Of a DNA stretch of 64,000 nt, positions 36,400 through 44,891 are shown one piece after another. The position numbers were made by a program, and so were the translations under genes. The notes beneath the pieces are model-generated. The model made no database searches and was not told the DNA's origin. It worked only from the letters and a program-made list of their open reading frames with translations. Position 1 is the stretch's first letter. Each line of letters opens with the position of its first letter. The stretch is from an uncultured Saprospiraceae bacterium (GTDB lineage: Bacteria; Bacteroidota; Bacteroidia; Chitinophagales; Saprospiraceae). The stretch covers positions 25,725 to 89,724 of the forward strand of contig CALLXF010000010.1 of the NCBI GenBank assembly GCA_938015805.1, read 5' to 3'.

Positions 36400-37212
36400 T
36401 CACACTCCACTAAACGCACTAAAACCACCGTCTATCGGAATCACTATTCCGGTTACAAATTTAGAAGCATCAGAACACAAATAATGAATTGCTCCATTGA
36501 GTTCATCTGCATTTCCAAATCTATTCATAGGTGTATTATTAATAATTGTTTTCCCTCTGTCTGTATAGCTACCATCCGCGTTAGTTAATAAAGCTCGATT
36601 TTGATTTCCTATAAAAAACCCTGGAGCAATGGCGTTTACACGCATCCCATCTCCATACTTTTGAGCTAACTCTACAGACATCCATTTAGTAAAATTATCT
36701 ATAGCAGCCTTAGAAGCAGAATATCCCATCACTCTTGTAATGGCTCTGTCTGCGGCCATGGAAGAAACATTTATAATAACTCCTTTTTTATGCATAGACA
36801 TTTGCTTTCCAAAAACTAATGAAGGAATTATGCTTCCAAATAAATTTAAATCTACTACTTGTTTAAATTGCTCTACGTCAACTCCAAATACAGATTCATC
36901 TGGTCCTACAGTAGCACCTGGTTTATTTCCTCCTGCTGCATTAATCAAAACGTCTATCCTACCATGCTTGTCGATGATTTTTTTAGATACTTCTTTTAAA
37001 CTTTTATCTTCTACTACATTACAAACGTAGCCGTCTATATTTTTACTAATTACTCTTAGGCTTTCTAATTTTTCTAAAAGTGGTTTCTCTTTATAATGCA
37101 ATAAAATAACTGTGGCTTTCTGCTCTAACAGATACTTTGCTATTGCACCTCCAAGAATACCGCAACCACCGGTCACAAGGATTACCTTATTTTCAAGATT
37201 AAATAAATTCAT
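36400..37212 (-). CDS. uxuB: SDR-type D-mannonate oxidoreductase (fructuronate reductase)
   Basis: Short-chain dehydrogenase of 270 residues that interconverts D-fructuronate and D-mannonate. The cofactor motif is TGGCGILGGAI, and catalytic residues are Ser in NVSSMAA and Tyr/Lys in YSASK. The long C-terminal signature AIAPGFFIGNQNRALLTNADG and TPMNRFG, ending IDGGFSAFSGV, matches the SDR-type mannonate oxidoreductases (YjmF-like), which are unrelated to the long-chain UxuB of E. coli. It starts 10 bp after the PMI-like gene and precedes the Nramp-like gene by 28 bp. Confidence 0.85.
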   Translation of the reverse strand: MNLFNLENKVILVTGGCGILGGAIAKYLLEQKATVILLHYKEKPLLEKLESLRVISKNIDGYVCNVVEDKSLKEVSKKIIDKHGRIDVLINAAGGNKPGATVGPDESVFGVDVEQFKQVVDLNLFGSIIPSLVFGKQMSMHKKGVIINVSSMAADRAITRVMGYSASKAAIDNFTKWMSVELAQKYGDGMRVNAIAPGFFIGNQNRALLTNADGSYTDRGKTIINNTPMNRFGNADELNGAIHYLCSDASKFVTGIVIPIDGGFSAFSGV

Positions 37213-37222
37213 GTTCTACTTT

Positions 37223-38317
37223 TTAAGATGGTGGATAACAGAGTAATATTTTAGAATTGTTTGTAGCAATAAAAGTGATTTCTGAGATAGCAGCGGAAAT
37301 AAAAATTTTGTCACCTTGTTGATAACTATATTCTTTATCATTACAAATCATAATTCCATTTCCAGAATAAACAACGACAACATAGAAACTTGAATTACCT
37401 TTTATTGTATACTTTCCTTTTAAAAGCAATTCCCTCAACCCAAAGCACTCGGTGTGCTTTTTATTAAATAAGGTTCTTAAAGTATGTTGGCCCGAGTTAT
37501 CAATAACTTTCGGCGTTATTTTCCAATTTTGTAAAGCTTCCTCTAAGGTAAAAGTTTCATAGTGAAAACATTCTAACATCTTTTCCTCACCTACTCCTTG
37601 ATGAATGAGTGCAGGTCCCATTTTTAATCCACTGGGTGTAGTTTTTTCTACTCGCATGGTGTAATCAGTCGGTTCTTGCACCTCCATTAAGAAACAACCC
37701 GAACCTATTGCATGGGGAACTCCTCCATAAATCATAAAAGCATCTCCTGCCTTGACTTCGATTTTATGAAGGCAGTCCAGCATACCTTGGATATTTTGAT
37801 TTTTAAAATGGGTTTTCCATAACTCTCGAGTAACATGTTTTTTAAAACCCATATAAACTACACTTTTCTCCCCTTCTACTTCTCTTGTATTTAAAACATA
37901 CCAAGACTCTGTTTTACCAAATTCTGAATTAAATACTTTTCTAGCATATTCCTTATCTGGATGAACTTGGACTGTTAATCTTTCGACGGAATCTAACATT
38001 TTAATGAGTACACCAGTTGTTCCAAATTTTTGTGCTACGGTCTTCCCTAAGAACAATTCGAGATTGGACTCAATTAATTCCTTCAAGGTAAAATCACCAT
38101 CCTCAGTTTGGATTATGGATAAACCTTCATTTACAGGTCTATCTATTCCACGAGCTGTAATTGTAGACATGATCCATTCCTCAGGTAAATTAGAATCTAT
38201 CTCCGGATAATTTTTATTCCATTGATCTATAAGTGCACCTCCTTGATAAGTTCTCCAAACTCTGTTAGATAACTGCTTCAGTGGTATGTCCGCATAATGT
38301 TCAAGTTGTTTGCTCAT
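37223..38317 (-). CDS. Type I phosphomannose isomerase-like protein, possible uronate isomerase
   Basis: Cupin-fold aldose-ketose isomerase of 364 residues. The type I PMI metal site is intact: QVHPD (Gln117, His119), TESWYVL (Glu137) and GVPHAIG (His202). Classical PMI interconverts mannose-6-phosphate and fructose-6-phosphate. Here the gene is 10 bp from mannonate oxidoreductase in a mannonate operon that has no uronate isomerase (uxaC). A role converting D-mannuronate to D-fructuronate, with the C6 carboxylate in place of the phosphate, would complete the path. That role is inference; ordinary ManA function is the alternative. Confidence 0.85.
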   Translation of the reverse strand: MSKQLEHYADIPLKQLSNRVWRTYQGGALIDQWNKNYPEIDSNLPEEWIMSTITARGIDRPVNEGLSIIQTEDGDFTLKELIESNLELFLGKTVAQKFGTTGVLIKMLDSVERLTVQVHPDKEYARKVFNSEFGKTESWYVLNTREVEGEKSVVYMGFKKHVTRELWKTHFKNQNIQGMLDCLHKIEVKAGDAFMIYGGVPHAIGSGCFLMEVQEPTDYTMRVEKTTPSGLKMGPALIHQGVGEEKMLECFHYETFTLEEALQNWKITPKVIDNSGQHTLRTLFNKKHTECFGLRELLLKGKYTIKGNSSFYVVVVYSGNGIMICNDKEYSYQQGDKIFISAAISEITFIATNNSKILLCYPPS

Positions 38318-38423
38318 TACTTAGGATTTTAAAAGTTCAATAAACTAAATAAGGAATAACCTCCAAAATCATCATAGCTGATATTTAGGCATCGAAAGTT
38401 AATTTTAATATTATGTTTATGAT

Positions 38424-39092
38424 CTAGGATCGTACTCTGTTAATGATTGCTATCGCTTTCTCACAGTTAGATTGTATTCCAGCAAAATCACCAACAGCAA
38501 TCATGTCTTTTGTAATTAACTTAGAACCCATTCCTACGCAAGTAGCACCAGCATCGAACCATCCTTTTAAATTATCTTCTGAAGGAGCAACGCCACCTGT
38601 AGGCATAATACTTGTCCATGGTTGAGGACCTTTGATTGCTTTGATAAACCCTGGACCATAGATTCCACCAGGGAAAAGTTTTACTACCTCACAGCCGAGC
38701 TCTTCTGCTTTACAAATTTCGGTTAACGAACCACAACCAGGAGACCACATTACTTTTCTACGATTACAAACCATTGCGATATCTTCTCGTAAAACAGGAG
38801 TAACTACAAAATTTGCACCTAGGGACATGTAAAGAGAAGCGGATGCAGCATCTGTAACAGAACCTACACCTAAGATCATACCTGGCAACTCTGTGTTACA
38901 ATACTTAGATAATTCTCCAAAGACTTCATGAGCAAAATCACCTCTACTCGTAAACTCTAATAATCTAGCTCCACCATCATAACAAGCTTTTGTTACTTTT
39001 TTAGTTATCGCTATATCACTATGAAAAAACAAAGGGACTAGTCCAGTCTCTTTCATCACAGTTGCTACTTCTATTCGACTATAATTTGCCAA
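38424..39092 (-). CDS. eda: KDPG aldolase (Eda)
   Basis: Class I aldolase of 222 residues that cleaves 2-keto-3-deoxy-6-phosphogluconate to pyruvate and glyceraldehyde-3-phosphate. The Schiff-base Lys is in EVVKLFPGGIYGPGFIKAIKGPQPW. The acidic residue is in LLEFTSRGD. PTGGVAPSEDNLKGWFDAGA provides the phosphate-binding part. It follows kdgK by 10 bp and completes the lower alginate pathway. Confidence 0.93.
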   Translation of the reverse strand: MANYSRIEVATVMKETGLVPLFFHSDIAITKKVTKACYDGGARLLEFTSRGDFAHEVFGELSKYCNTELPGMILGVGSVTDAASASLYMSLGANFVVTPVLREDIAMVCNRRKVMWSPGCGSLTEICKAEELGCEVVKLFPGGIYGPGFIKAIKGPQPWTSIMPTGGVAPSEDNLKGWFDAGATCVGMGSKLITKDMIAVGDFAGIQSNCEKAIAIINRVRS

Positions 39093-39102
39093 GGTATTTT
39101 TT

Positions 39103-40140
39103 TTATCTACTTACTCTTCCGCTAGCATCGCCAGCCATTAATTTTTCCACTTCTGATACGGTAACTAAATTAGCATCTCCTTTTATAGTGTGCTTAAGAC
39201 ATGATGCTGCAACCGCAAAATTTAAAGCTTTTTGGTTATCCGCTCCGTACTCTAGCATACCATATATAAGGCCAGCCATAAAGCTATCTCCACCTCCTAC
39301 TCTATCCACTATATGTGTAATATCATAAGATGGTGCCTCATACAGTGTCTCGCCATCATAAAGAACACCAGACCAAGTGTTATGCGAGGCAGAAATAGAA
39401 CCTCTTAATGTTGTGATAACTTTTTTAGCACAAGGAAACATTTTTTGTAATTGTTTCAAAACGGATAAGTACGCCTTTCCGTCGACTGTTCCTCCATGAG
39501 TTACATCGACTCCTTCTGGATGTAATCCAAAATGTTTTTCTGCATCTTCTTCATTACCTAATATCACATCACAGCCAGCAACTAATGCAGGCATAACATC
39601 TCCAGGCTGTTTTCCATACTTCCATAATTTCTTACGATAGTTAAGATCTGTAGATACAGTAACACCCATTTCATTTGCAACCTGAATGGCTTCTAAACAA
39701 GCATCAGCCGCCCCTTGAGAAATGGCAGGAGTAATTCCTGTCCAGTGGAACCAATCGACATCTTTAAAAACAGATTTCCAGTCCACCATGCCTTTTTCAA
39801 TCGTAGACATTGCCGAATGAGCTCTATCATATACTACCTTACTACCTCTACTTACAGCCCCTGTTTCTAAGAAGTAAATTCCTAATCTTTCTCCCCCTCT
39901 TACAATATTAGATGTGTGAACGCCTCTTTTTCTCAACTCCATCAAAGCACAATCTCCTAAATCGTTATCTGGTAGCCGAGTTACAAAGTCACAGTGTAAC
40001 CCATAATTAGCTAAGGAAACAGCTACATTACTTTCTCCTCCTCCATAAACAACATCAAAAGTATTTGCCTGAGAAAATCGCTTAAAACCTGGAGGGCTTA
40101 GTCGCAACATAATCTCCCCGAAAGTGACTACTTTTTTCAT
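39103..40140 (-). CDS. kdgK: 2-Keto-3-deoxygluconate kinase
   Basis: PfkB/ribokinase-family sugar kinase of 345 residues that phosphorylates KDG to KDPG with ATP. The N-terminal VTFGEIMLRLSPPGFKRFSQANTFDVVYGGGESNVAVSLA is typical of KDG kinases. The C-terminal VDRVGGGDSFMAGLIYG carries the catalytic Asp and anion hole. It is in the alginate operon between DEH reductase (21 bp gap) and eda. Confidence 0.93.
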   Translation of the reverse strand: MKKVVTFGEIMLRLSPPGFKRFSQANTFDVVYGGGESNVAVSLANYGLHCDFVTRLPDNDLGDCALMELRKRGVHTSNIVRGGERLGIYFLETGAVSRGSKVVYDRAHSAMSTIEKGMVDWKSVFKDVDWFHWTGITPAISQGAADACLEAIQVANEMGVTVSTDLNYRKKLWKYGKQPGDVMPALVAGCDVILGNEEDAEKHFGLHPEGVDVTHGGTVDGKAYLSVLKQLQKMFPCAKKVITTLRGSISASHNTWSGVLYDGETLYEAPSYDITHIVDRVGGGDSFMAGLIYGMLEYGADNQKALNFAVAASCLKHTIKGDANLVTVSEVEKLMAGDASGRVSR

Positions 40141-40161
40141 ACTATATTTTTTACCAAATAA

Positions 40162-40923
40162 TTATATTCCTAAAGCCTGACCACCACCAATCTGAATCGT
40201 CTCAGCCGTAATAAATGATGCATCTCCACTTACTAAAAAGGCAACTACTGATGCTACATCTTCAGGTTGTCCTAATCTTCCTAGCATAATATTATTTGCC
40301 CATGATTTAAAAACCTCTGGCTTAGTCGATTTAATACCGATATGGAAATTAGTATCTATCGTTCCTGGAGATACGGCATTTACACGAATTCCATACTCAG
40401 CTAGATCTTTTGCCAATGCTCTAGTAATTGTATTTACTCCAGCTTTAGAAGTTCCGTACATTCCTGCCCCTGGCCCTCCTGCATTCCATGCTGCATTAGA
40501 CGTAAAATTAATGATCGTTGGGTGTGTTCCTTTTTTAAGATAAGGAATTGCTGATCTAGATGCGTAGAATACAGAATCTAGATTAAGTGCCATTACGGAC
40601 TTATAAAACTCAGTAGTCATTTCTTCAAATCTTGATCTTCCTCCTAATCCACCTGCATTGTTAATCAAGGCATCAATTTTACCATACTTTTCTCCTATAG
40701 CTGTAATATTTTCTGTAACTGCATGTTCGTCAGTTACATCAAAACCATAGTATTCTGCCGTATAGCCTAAATCTGTTAATTCTTTTAATGCTGCAGCCCC
40801 TCTCTCATCGTCTCTACCGTTCATAAGAACAGTACATCCATGTTTACCTAATTGCTTTGCTACTTCTAATCCAATTCCACTTGTAGCTCCTGTAACAATC
40901 ACTATTTTTCCTTGTAAATCCAT
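40162..40923 (-). CDS. SDR oxidoreductase, probable DEH reductase
   Basis: Short-chain dehydrogenase of 253 residues with TGATSGIG cofactor motif, NNAGG, and catalytic Ser/Tyr/Lys in FTSNAAW and YGTSK. The operon position, between an MFS uronate transporter and KDG kinase, fits the reductase that turns 4-deoxy-L-erythro-5-hexoseulose uronate (DEH) into KDG. Flavobacterial DEH reductases are SDRs of this size. A KduD-like reaction is an alternative. It is distinct from the mannonate oxidoreductase SDR in the same locus. Confidence 0.85.
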   Translation of the reverse strand: MDLQGKIVIVTGATSGIGLEVAKQLGKHGCTVLMNGRDDERGAAALKELTDLGYTAEYYGFDVTDEHAVTENITAIGEKYGKIDALINNAGGLGGRSRFEEMTTEFYKSVMALNLDSVFYASRSAIPYLKKGTHPTIINFTSNAAWNAGGPGAGMYGTSKAGVNTITRALAKDLAEYGIRVNAVSPGTIDTNFHIGIKSTKPEVFKSWANNIMLGRLGQPEDVASVVAFLVSGDASFITAETIQIGGGQALGI

Positions 40924-40962
40924 TTTTAAATTTTTCTTTTTATTTATTAAAATATTTTTTTC

Positions 40963-42276
40963 TTAGTCTATCCTAATCGGTTTAATTTTAGGAATTAATA
41001 ACCATACTGATGCAACTACTATTAATACCAGTACCGCACCAATAACGAAAACCAATCCGTAAGAATCAACTCCCATTTGTTTTCCAATATACCATGTTAA
41101 ACCTGCAGCCGCAAATTTAGCACACATACCCGCTAAACCAGACAAAGTACCCACTGATTTTCCTCTCAATAAATCACTAGGTAAAGTCTGAATATTACCT
41201 ATTGCTGTCTGAAAACCAAAAAGTATAACTGCCATAATAATAACGGCAATAACTGCATTTCCAGGACTACTTAAAGCCAGTAACGCTGGTAACATAATAG
41301 CACATCCAATTCCGATAGTCCATTTTCTTACTTTATTTACATCCCATCCTTTTTTAAACAGGGCTTTCGCCAATAGACCTCCAAACCAAGCTCCAAGCAT
41401 AGCTCCTAAAAACGGAACCCATCCCAGTTTAGTAATCCCAGCAATATCCATATCAAACACACTAACCAAATAATTAGGTATCCAAATAACAAATATCCAC
41501 CAAATCGGATCGATAGCTGCAGAAGCTAAAATTACACCCCAACTCTCTTTACGGGAAAGTATTTTACCATAGCCTAAACTTTGTTCCTCGACTGCATCAG
41601 CACTAGAATTACTTTCGTTTTCTTGACCATTTAATATATATTCCTTTTCCTCAGGAGATATCCATGGGTGAGATTTTGGAGGAGATTTTACCATTATAAG
41701 CCATGGAATCAACCACAAAAATCCAAGTAAACCAACGATTAGAAATACCACTTGCCAGTGTAAATTTTGGGCTAATAATCCGATTACAGGAATCGAAATC
41801 ATAGCTCCAAATGAAGCCCCAAAATTAAATATCCCTTGTGCTACTGCTCGTTCGTCAGTTGGAAACCATTCTGCATTTCCTTTTGCCGCTCCCGGCCAGT
41901 TACCTGCCTCAGATACTCCTAACATTACTCTTACGAAAGAAAATCCTGAAAAAGTACTTACGATTGCATGTAATGCTGTCGCAAGTGACCAAAAACCAAT
42001 AGAAAGCGCAAAACCTATTTTGGTACCTAGTTTATCAAAAATTCTCCCAAATAGTGCTTGTCCTAATGCATAGGCTATAATAAAATAAGTCCCTATTTTT
42101 CCATAAATAGCCTTTCGTCCTGCCTGATCAAGATCTGGATATAATTCTTCACCAATGTTAGATTCCCATAGCACTGAAAAAGCTTGACGATCAATATAAT
42201 TTATTACGGCGGCTAAAGCGATAAGTGAGACAACCCACCATCTTAGTCCTCCTACTTTCTTTTTTACGTTGGCCAT
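40963..42276 (-). CDS. MFS transporter, hexuronate/DEH type
   Basis: Major-facilitator transporter of 437 residues with 12 helices. The N-terminal VINYIDRQAFSVLWESNIG and SEAGNWPGAAKGNAEWFPTDERAVAQGIFNFG match the anion:cation symporter group that includes ExuT. It presumably imports unsaturated alginate monomers (DEH or its precursor) from the periplasm, where PL17 acts. The start overlaps the kdgF stop by 13 bp. A TTGGCGWAAGC copy lies at 41363-41374. Confidence 0.9.
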   Translation of the reverse strand: MANVKKKVGGLRWWVVSLIALAAVINYIDRQAFSVLWESNIGEELYPDLDQAGRKAIYGKIGTYFIIAYALGQALFGRIFDKLGTKIGFALSIGFWSLATALHAIVSTFSGFSFVRVMLGVSEAGNWPGAAKGNAEWFPTDERAVAQGIFNFGASFGAMISIPVIGLLAQNLHWQVVFLIVGLLGFLWLIPWLIMVKSPPKSHPWISPEEKEYILNGQENESNSSADAVEEQSLGYGKILSRKESWGVILASAAIDPIWWIFVIWIPNYLVSVFDMDIAGITKLGWVPFLGAMLGAWFGGLLAKALFKKGWDVNKVRKWTIGIGCAIMLPALLALSSPGNAVIAVIIMAVILFGFQTAIGNIQTLPSDLLRGKSVGTLSGLAGMCAKFAAAGLTWYIGKQMGVDSYGLVFVIGAVLVLIVVASVWLLIPKIKPIRID

Positions 42277-42653
42277 GATTCTAAATCTAGTTGTTCGTGA
42301 CCTAAAAAGTCCTCTCGAGCTGGACTAAAAACATCGATTAATACACCTGGTTTAGTACAAACACAACCATGCATAACATGAGGCGGTATATAAAAAGAAT
42401 CTCCTCCTTTTAAAATTCTAACATCATCTCCAATTGTCATTTTAAATTCTCCACTTTCAACATAAGTAGCTTGAGAATGATAATGCTTATGCATAACTCC
42501 GATGGCTCCTTCTCCAAACTGAACTTTGACTAACATAATCTTATCATCATAACCCATTATTTGTCTTTTAAGACTCGGGCCTACTTCCTCCCATGGAGTC
42601 TCTTCTCCCATAAAATAGGGTTTAGTAGGTTTTATTTCATCATGTGTCTTCAT
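42264..42653 (-). CDS. kdgF: Cupin KdgF, unsaturated uronate linearisation
   Basis: Single-domain cupin of 129 residues. KdgF converts the cyclic 4,5-unsaturated uronate released by lyases to its linear keto form. Metal ligands are visible in HKHYHSQATYVESGEFKM and the later IPPHVMHG. The C-terminal FSPAREDF is characteristic of KdgF. It sits 9 bp after PL17 and overlaps the transporter gene. Confidence 0.9.
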   Translation of the reverse strand: MKTHDEIKPTKPYFMGEETPWEEVGPSLKRQIMGYDDKIMLVKVQFGEGAIGVMHKHYHSQATYVESGEFKMTIGDDVRILKGGDSFYIPPHVMHGCVCTKPGVLIDVFSPAREDFLGHEQLDLESWPT

Positions 42654-42662
42654 ATATCAAAT

Positions 42663-44891
42663 TTAATTTTTAAACATTTTATAAACTCCTTTCCAAGATA
42701 CCTTTTCATTATCTAATTGTAACTCGTGCTTAGAATTTAATCGATTATCTACATTGGCTATAGCCAATTTCCAACTATCTCCTTTTTTACTTTTTATCTC
42801 CACTAAAGTATAAGCATGATCATCATATAATAATTCGACTTTATCTATACTAGAAAATGGATCGATAGGTCTTTCTGAAACTCGATTATAAGTCCCATGT
42901 GATTCTATAATATTAACAAAAGTTGCTGTCTTTGCCTCCTTTTTACGATGAATAAAAACAGGATCACTTCTTAGATTAAAATTAGGGTCATTTGCTCCTA
43001 AACGTGCAAACATTAATTGATCATTAGGATCTACGATAGAGCTCATGGTATAAAATTTACCATTCCCTATCCAAGTAATTTGAAACTGGTCTTTTTTACT
43101 TTGTCCTTCTGCCTCTTTCCACAAATGCTGATACCCATTTTCTTTACCTAAAGTTTGCAAACTCTCTGTACTCCTATCGTACTCAAAATCTGCCGAAAGT
43201 AAATGTCCCATAAACCATAACGGTAAGTCATATTGATTTACATTATCCGAGATAACTTTATAAATATCGATGACTATCGGATTATTAAAATTAGGGTCCT
43301 TAAGCAGAAATAAAGATCTATGTAATTTAGCACCTGGGGATGCATTATTATCTTTGGCACTGATCATCTGAATACTTTTATTAGAAATATCCGCAGCATA
43401 AAATTCAGGGTGATGCTTCTCTCCTCTTTTTACACTACCACCATAATGAGATTGCTCATTTACTACTATCGTATTATGTCCGATAGTTTGTTTCCCAAAA
43501 GTTTTATTCTCTGGAAGATATCTACCCCCACCTTTCTGATCTACATTTACCCATCTCACGGATCCGTAATCTTGAACAACTTCTCCGACATCATCATATA
43601 AGGAAAAGGACAATTTATCAAAATGACCATGACCCATTCCCTGCGCTGAATACTTCATTACAAGAGATGTTTCATCAGCTCGTAATACCGCAACACCACC
43701 TTCTGTCCCATCTTTACCATCACCGAATAGGACAGACCGTTGCACACACTTTTCTTCCTTTCCTTCTTTAATCGCTTTAGCTACAGCAAACCCTGTTTCA
43801 TCAAGCAAAACTTTATTTTGCGTTTTTGCTACAGATAATAACTTAGGGTCTTCTCCTTTATAAGTATACATTACATTGACAGCTGTAATAATTTCTCTGG
43901 CTTCTATAGACATCCCTTTTAAGGCATCATTAAGCGGAAAGAATCTTCCTTGATTATCGGTTTGTAATAATAATCCGTTTACGGCCTTACTAAGAATTCC
44001 ATCTCTATAATTTAGAATATCGAGTTCGGGTTTATTGTTATGAAGTCCTTTAGCAAAAACTAAAAATGGAAATATCGCATAACGTAAATAATAAGGGCCT
44101 TCTGTAAAATAACCCTCGGGTGCAAAAGAATAATCAAGTTGGGCTAAAAACCCTGCCTTTCTTATCCCCTTTACTTTAATATATCCTCCGTCATTATCTA
44201 TCTCATTTGCATCTATTCCGTCATCTGTTAATCCGTATAATGACCATTCTATTAGTTCTGGATCATCCATTACTAATCCGATCATTCCTACCGCAGCATT
44301 TGCCCAAGTGCTATGATTATGAATTCTATTAAAAAACTTTGGATTGCCGATAGATAAAAATTCTGCAAATGGTCTAAAAAGATCCTTCTCCAAATGAGCT
44401 CGTTCTTCCTCTGATAAATAATTATAAACACAATCGTAAGCTTGGCTTACATATACTAGCCAGTTTGCATCATTTAAACACTGCCAAAAAATCTTACCAG
44501 TGGCATAAGATTTATTAGTAGGATGCAATGGTAATGTAGGGTACATTTTGGCGTAAGCCATTAAACTCTCCCTTACATATTTAGCATACTTTTCTTCTTG
44601 TGTAATCTGGTAAAGGTTTCCTGCTTTCTGCAGAATGAAAAAATTTCTTTTATGCCTTTGATGAGTATATCCACCTGCCATATCCTTAGGTATCGGCACG
44701 ATAACACCTAAATCGATCTCCGCATCTACTTCTTTACGGGCTTCATCTAAAGCCTGATCAAAAAGCGGAATTGTACCTAGCTCGGAACGAATCAATTCTA
44801 CCCCTGCAGACGTTAAAGTGAGACTAGGATGTTCCTGTGCAATACATGCAACACCTATAAACAGAAACAATATGATCTGAATTTTTTTCAC
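42663..44891 (-). CDS. PL17 oligoalginate exo-lyase
   Basis: Exolytic alginate lyase of 742 residues that releases unsaturated monouronate from oligomers. It has an N-terminal alpha-toroid (about 20-350) with catalytic His in IHNHSTWANA (His193) and Tyr in FTEGPYYLRYA (near 267). A heparinase II/III-like beta-sheet domain follows, with GQGMGHGHFDKLSFSLYDD. The start is GTG, overlapping the PL6 stop (TAGTG), so the two are coupled. The signal peptide ends GVACIAQ; periplasmic location is likely. A TTGGCGWAAGC copy lies at 44548-44558. Confidence 0.95.
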   Translation of the reverse strand: MKKIQIILFLFIGVACIAQEHPSLTLTSAGVELIRSELGTIPLFDQALDEARKEVDAEIDLGVIVPIPKDMAGGYTHQRHKRNFFILQKAGNLYQITQEEKYAKYVRESLMAYAKMYPTLPLHPTNKSYATGKIFWQCLNDANWLVYVSQAYDCVYNYLSEEERAHLEKDLFRPFAEFLSIGNPKFFNRIHNHSTWANAAVGMIGLVMDDPELIEWSLYGLTDDGIDANEIDNDGGYIKVKGIRKAGFLAQLDYSFAPEGYFTEGPYYLRYAIFPFLVFAKGLHNNKPELDILNYRDGILSKAVNGLLLQTDNQGRFFPLNDALKGMSIEAREIITAVNVMYTYKGEDPKLLSVAKTQNKVLLDETGFAVAKAIKEGKEEKCVQRSVLFGDGKDGTEGGVAVLRADETSLVMKYSAQGMGHGHFDKLSFSLYDDVGEVVQDYGSVRWVNVDQKGGGRYLPENKTFGKQTIGHNTIVVNEQSHYGGSVKRGEKHHPEFYAADISNKSIQMISAKDNNASPGAKLHRSLFLLKDPNFNNPIVIDIYKVISDNVNQYDLPLWFMGHLLSADFEYDRSTESLQTLGKENGYQHLWKEAEGQSKKDQFQITWIGNGKFYTMSSIVDPNDQLMFARLGANDPNFNLRSDPVFIHRKKEAKTATFVNIIESHGTYNRVSERPIDPFSSIDKVELLYDDHAYTLVEIKSKKGDSWKLAIANVDNRLNSKHELQLDNEKVSWKGVYKMFKN

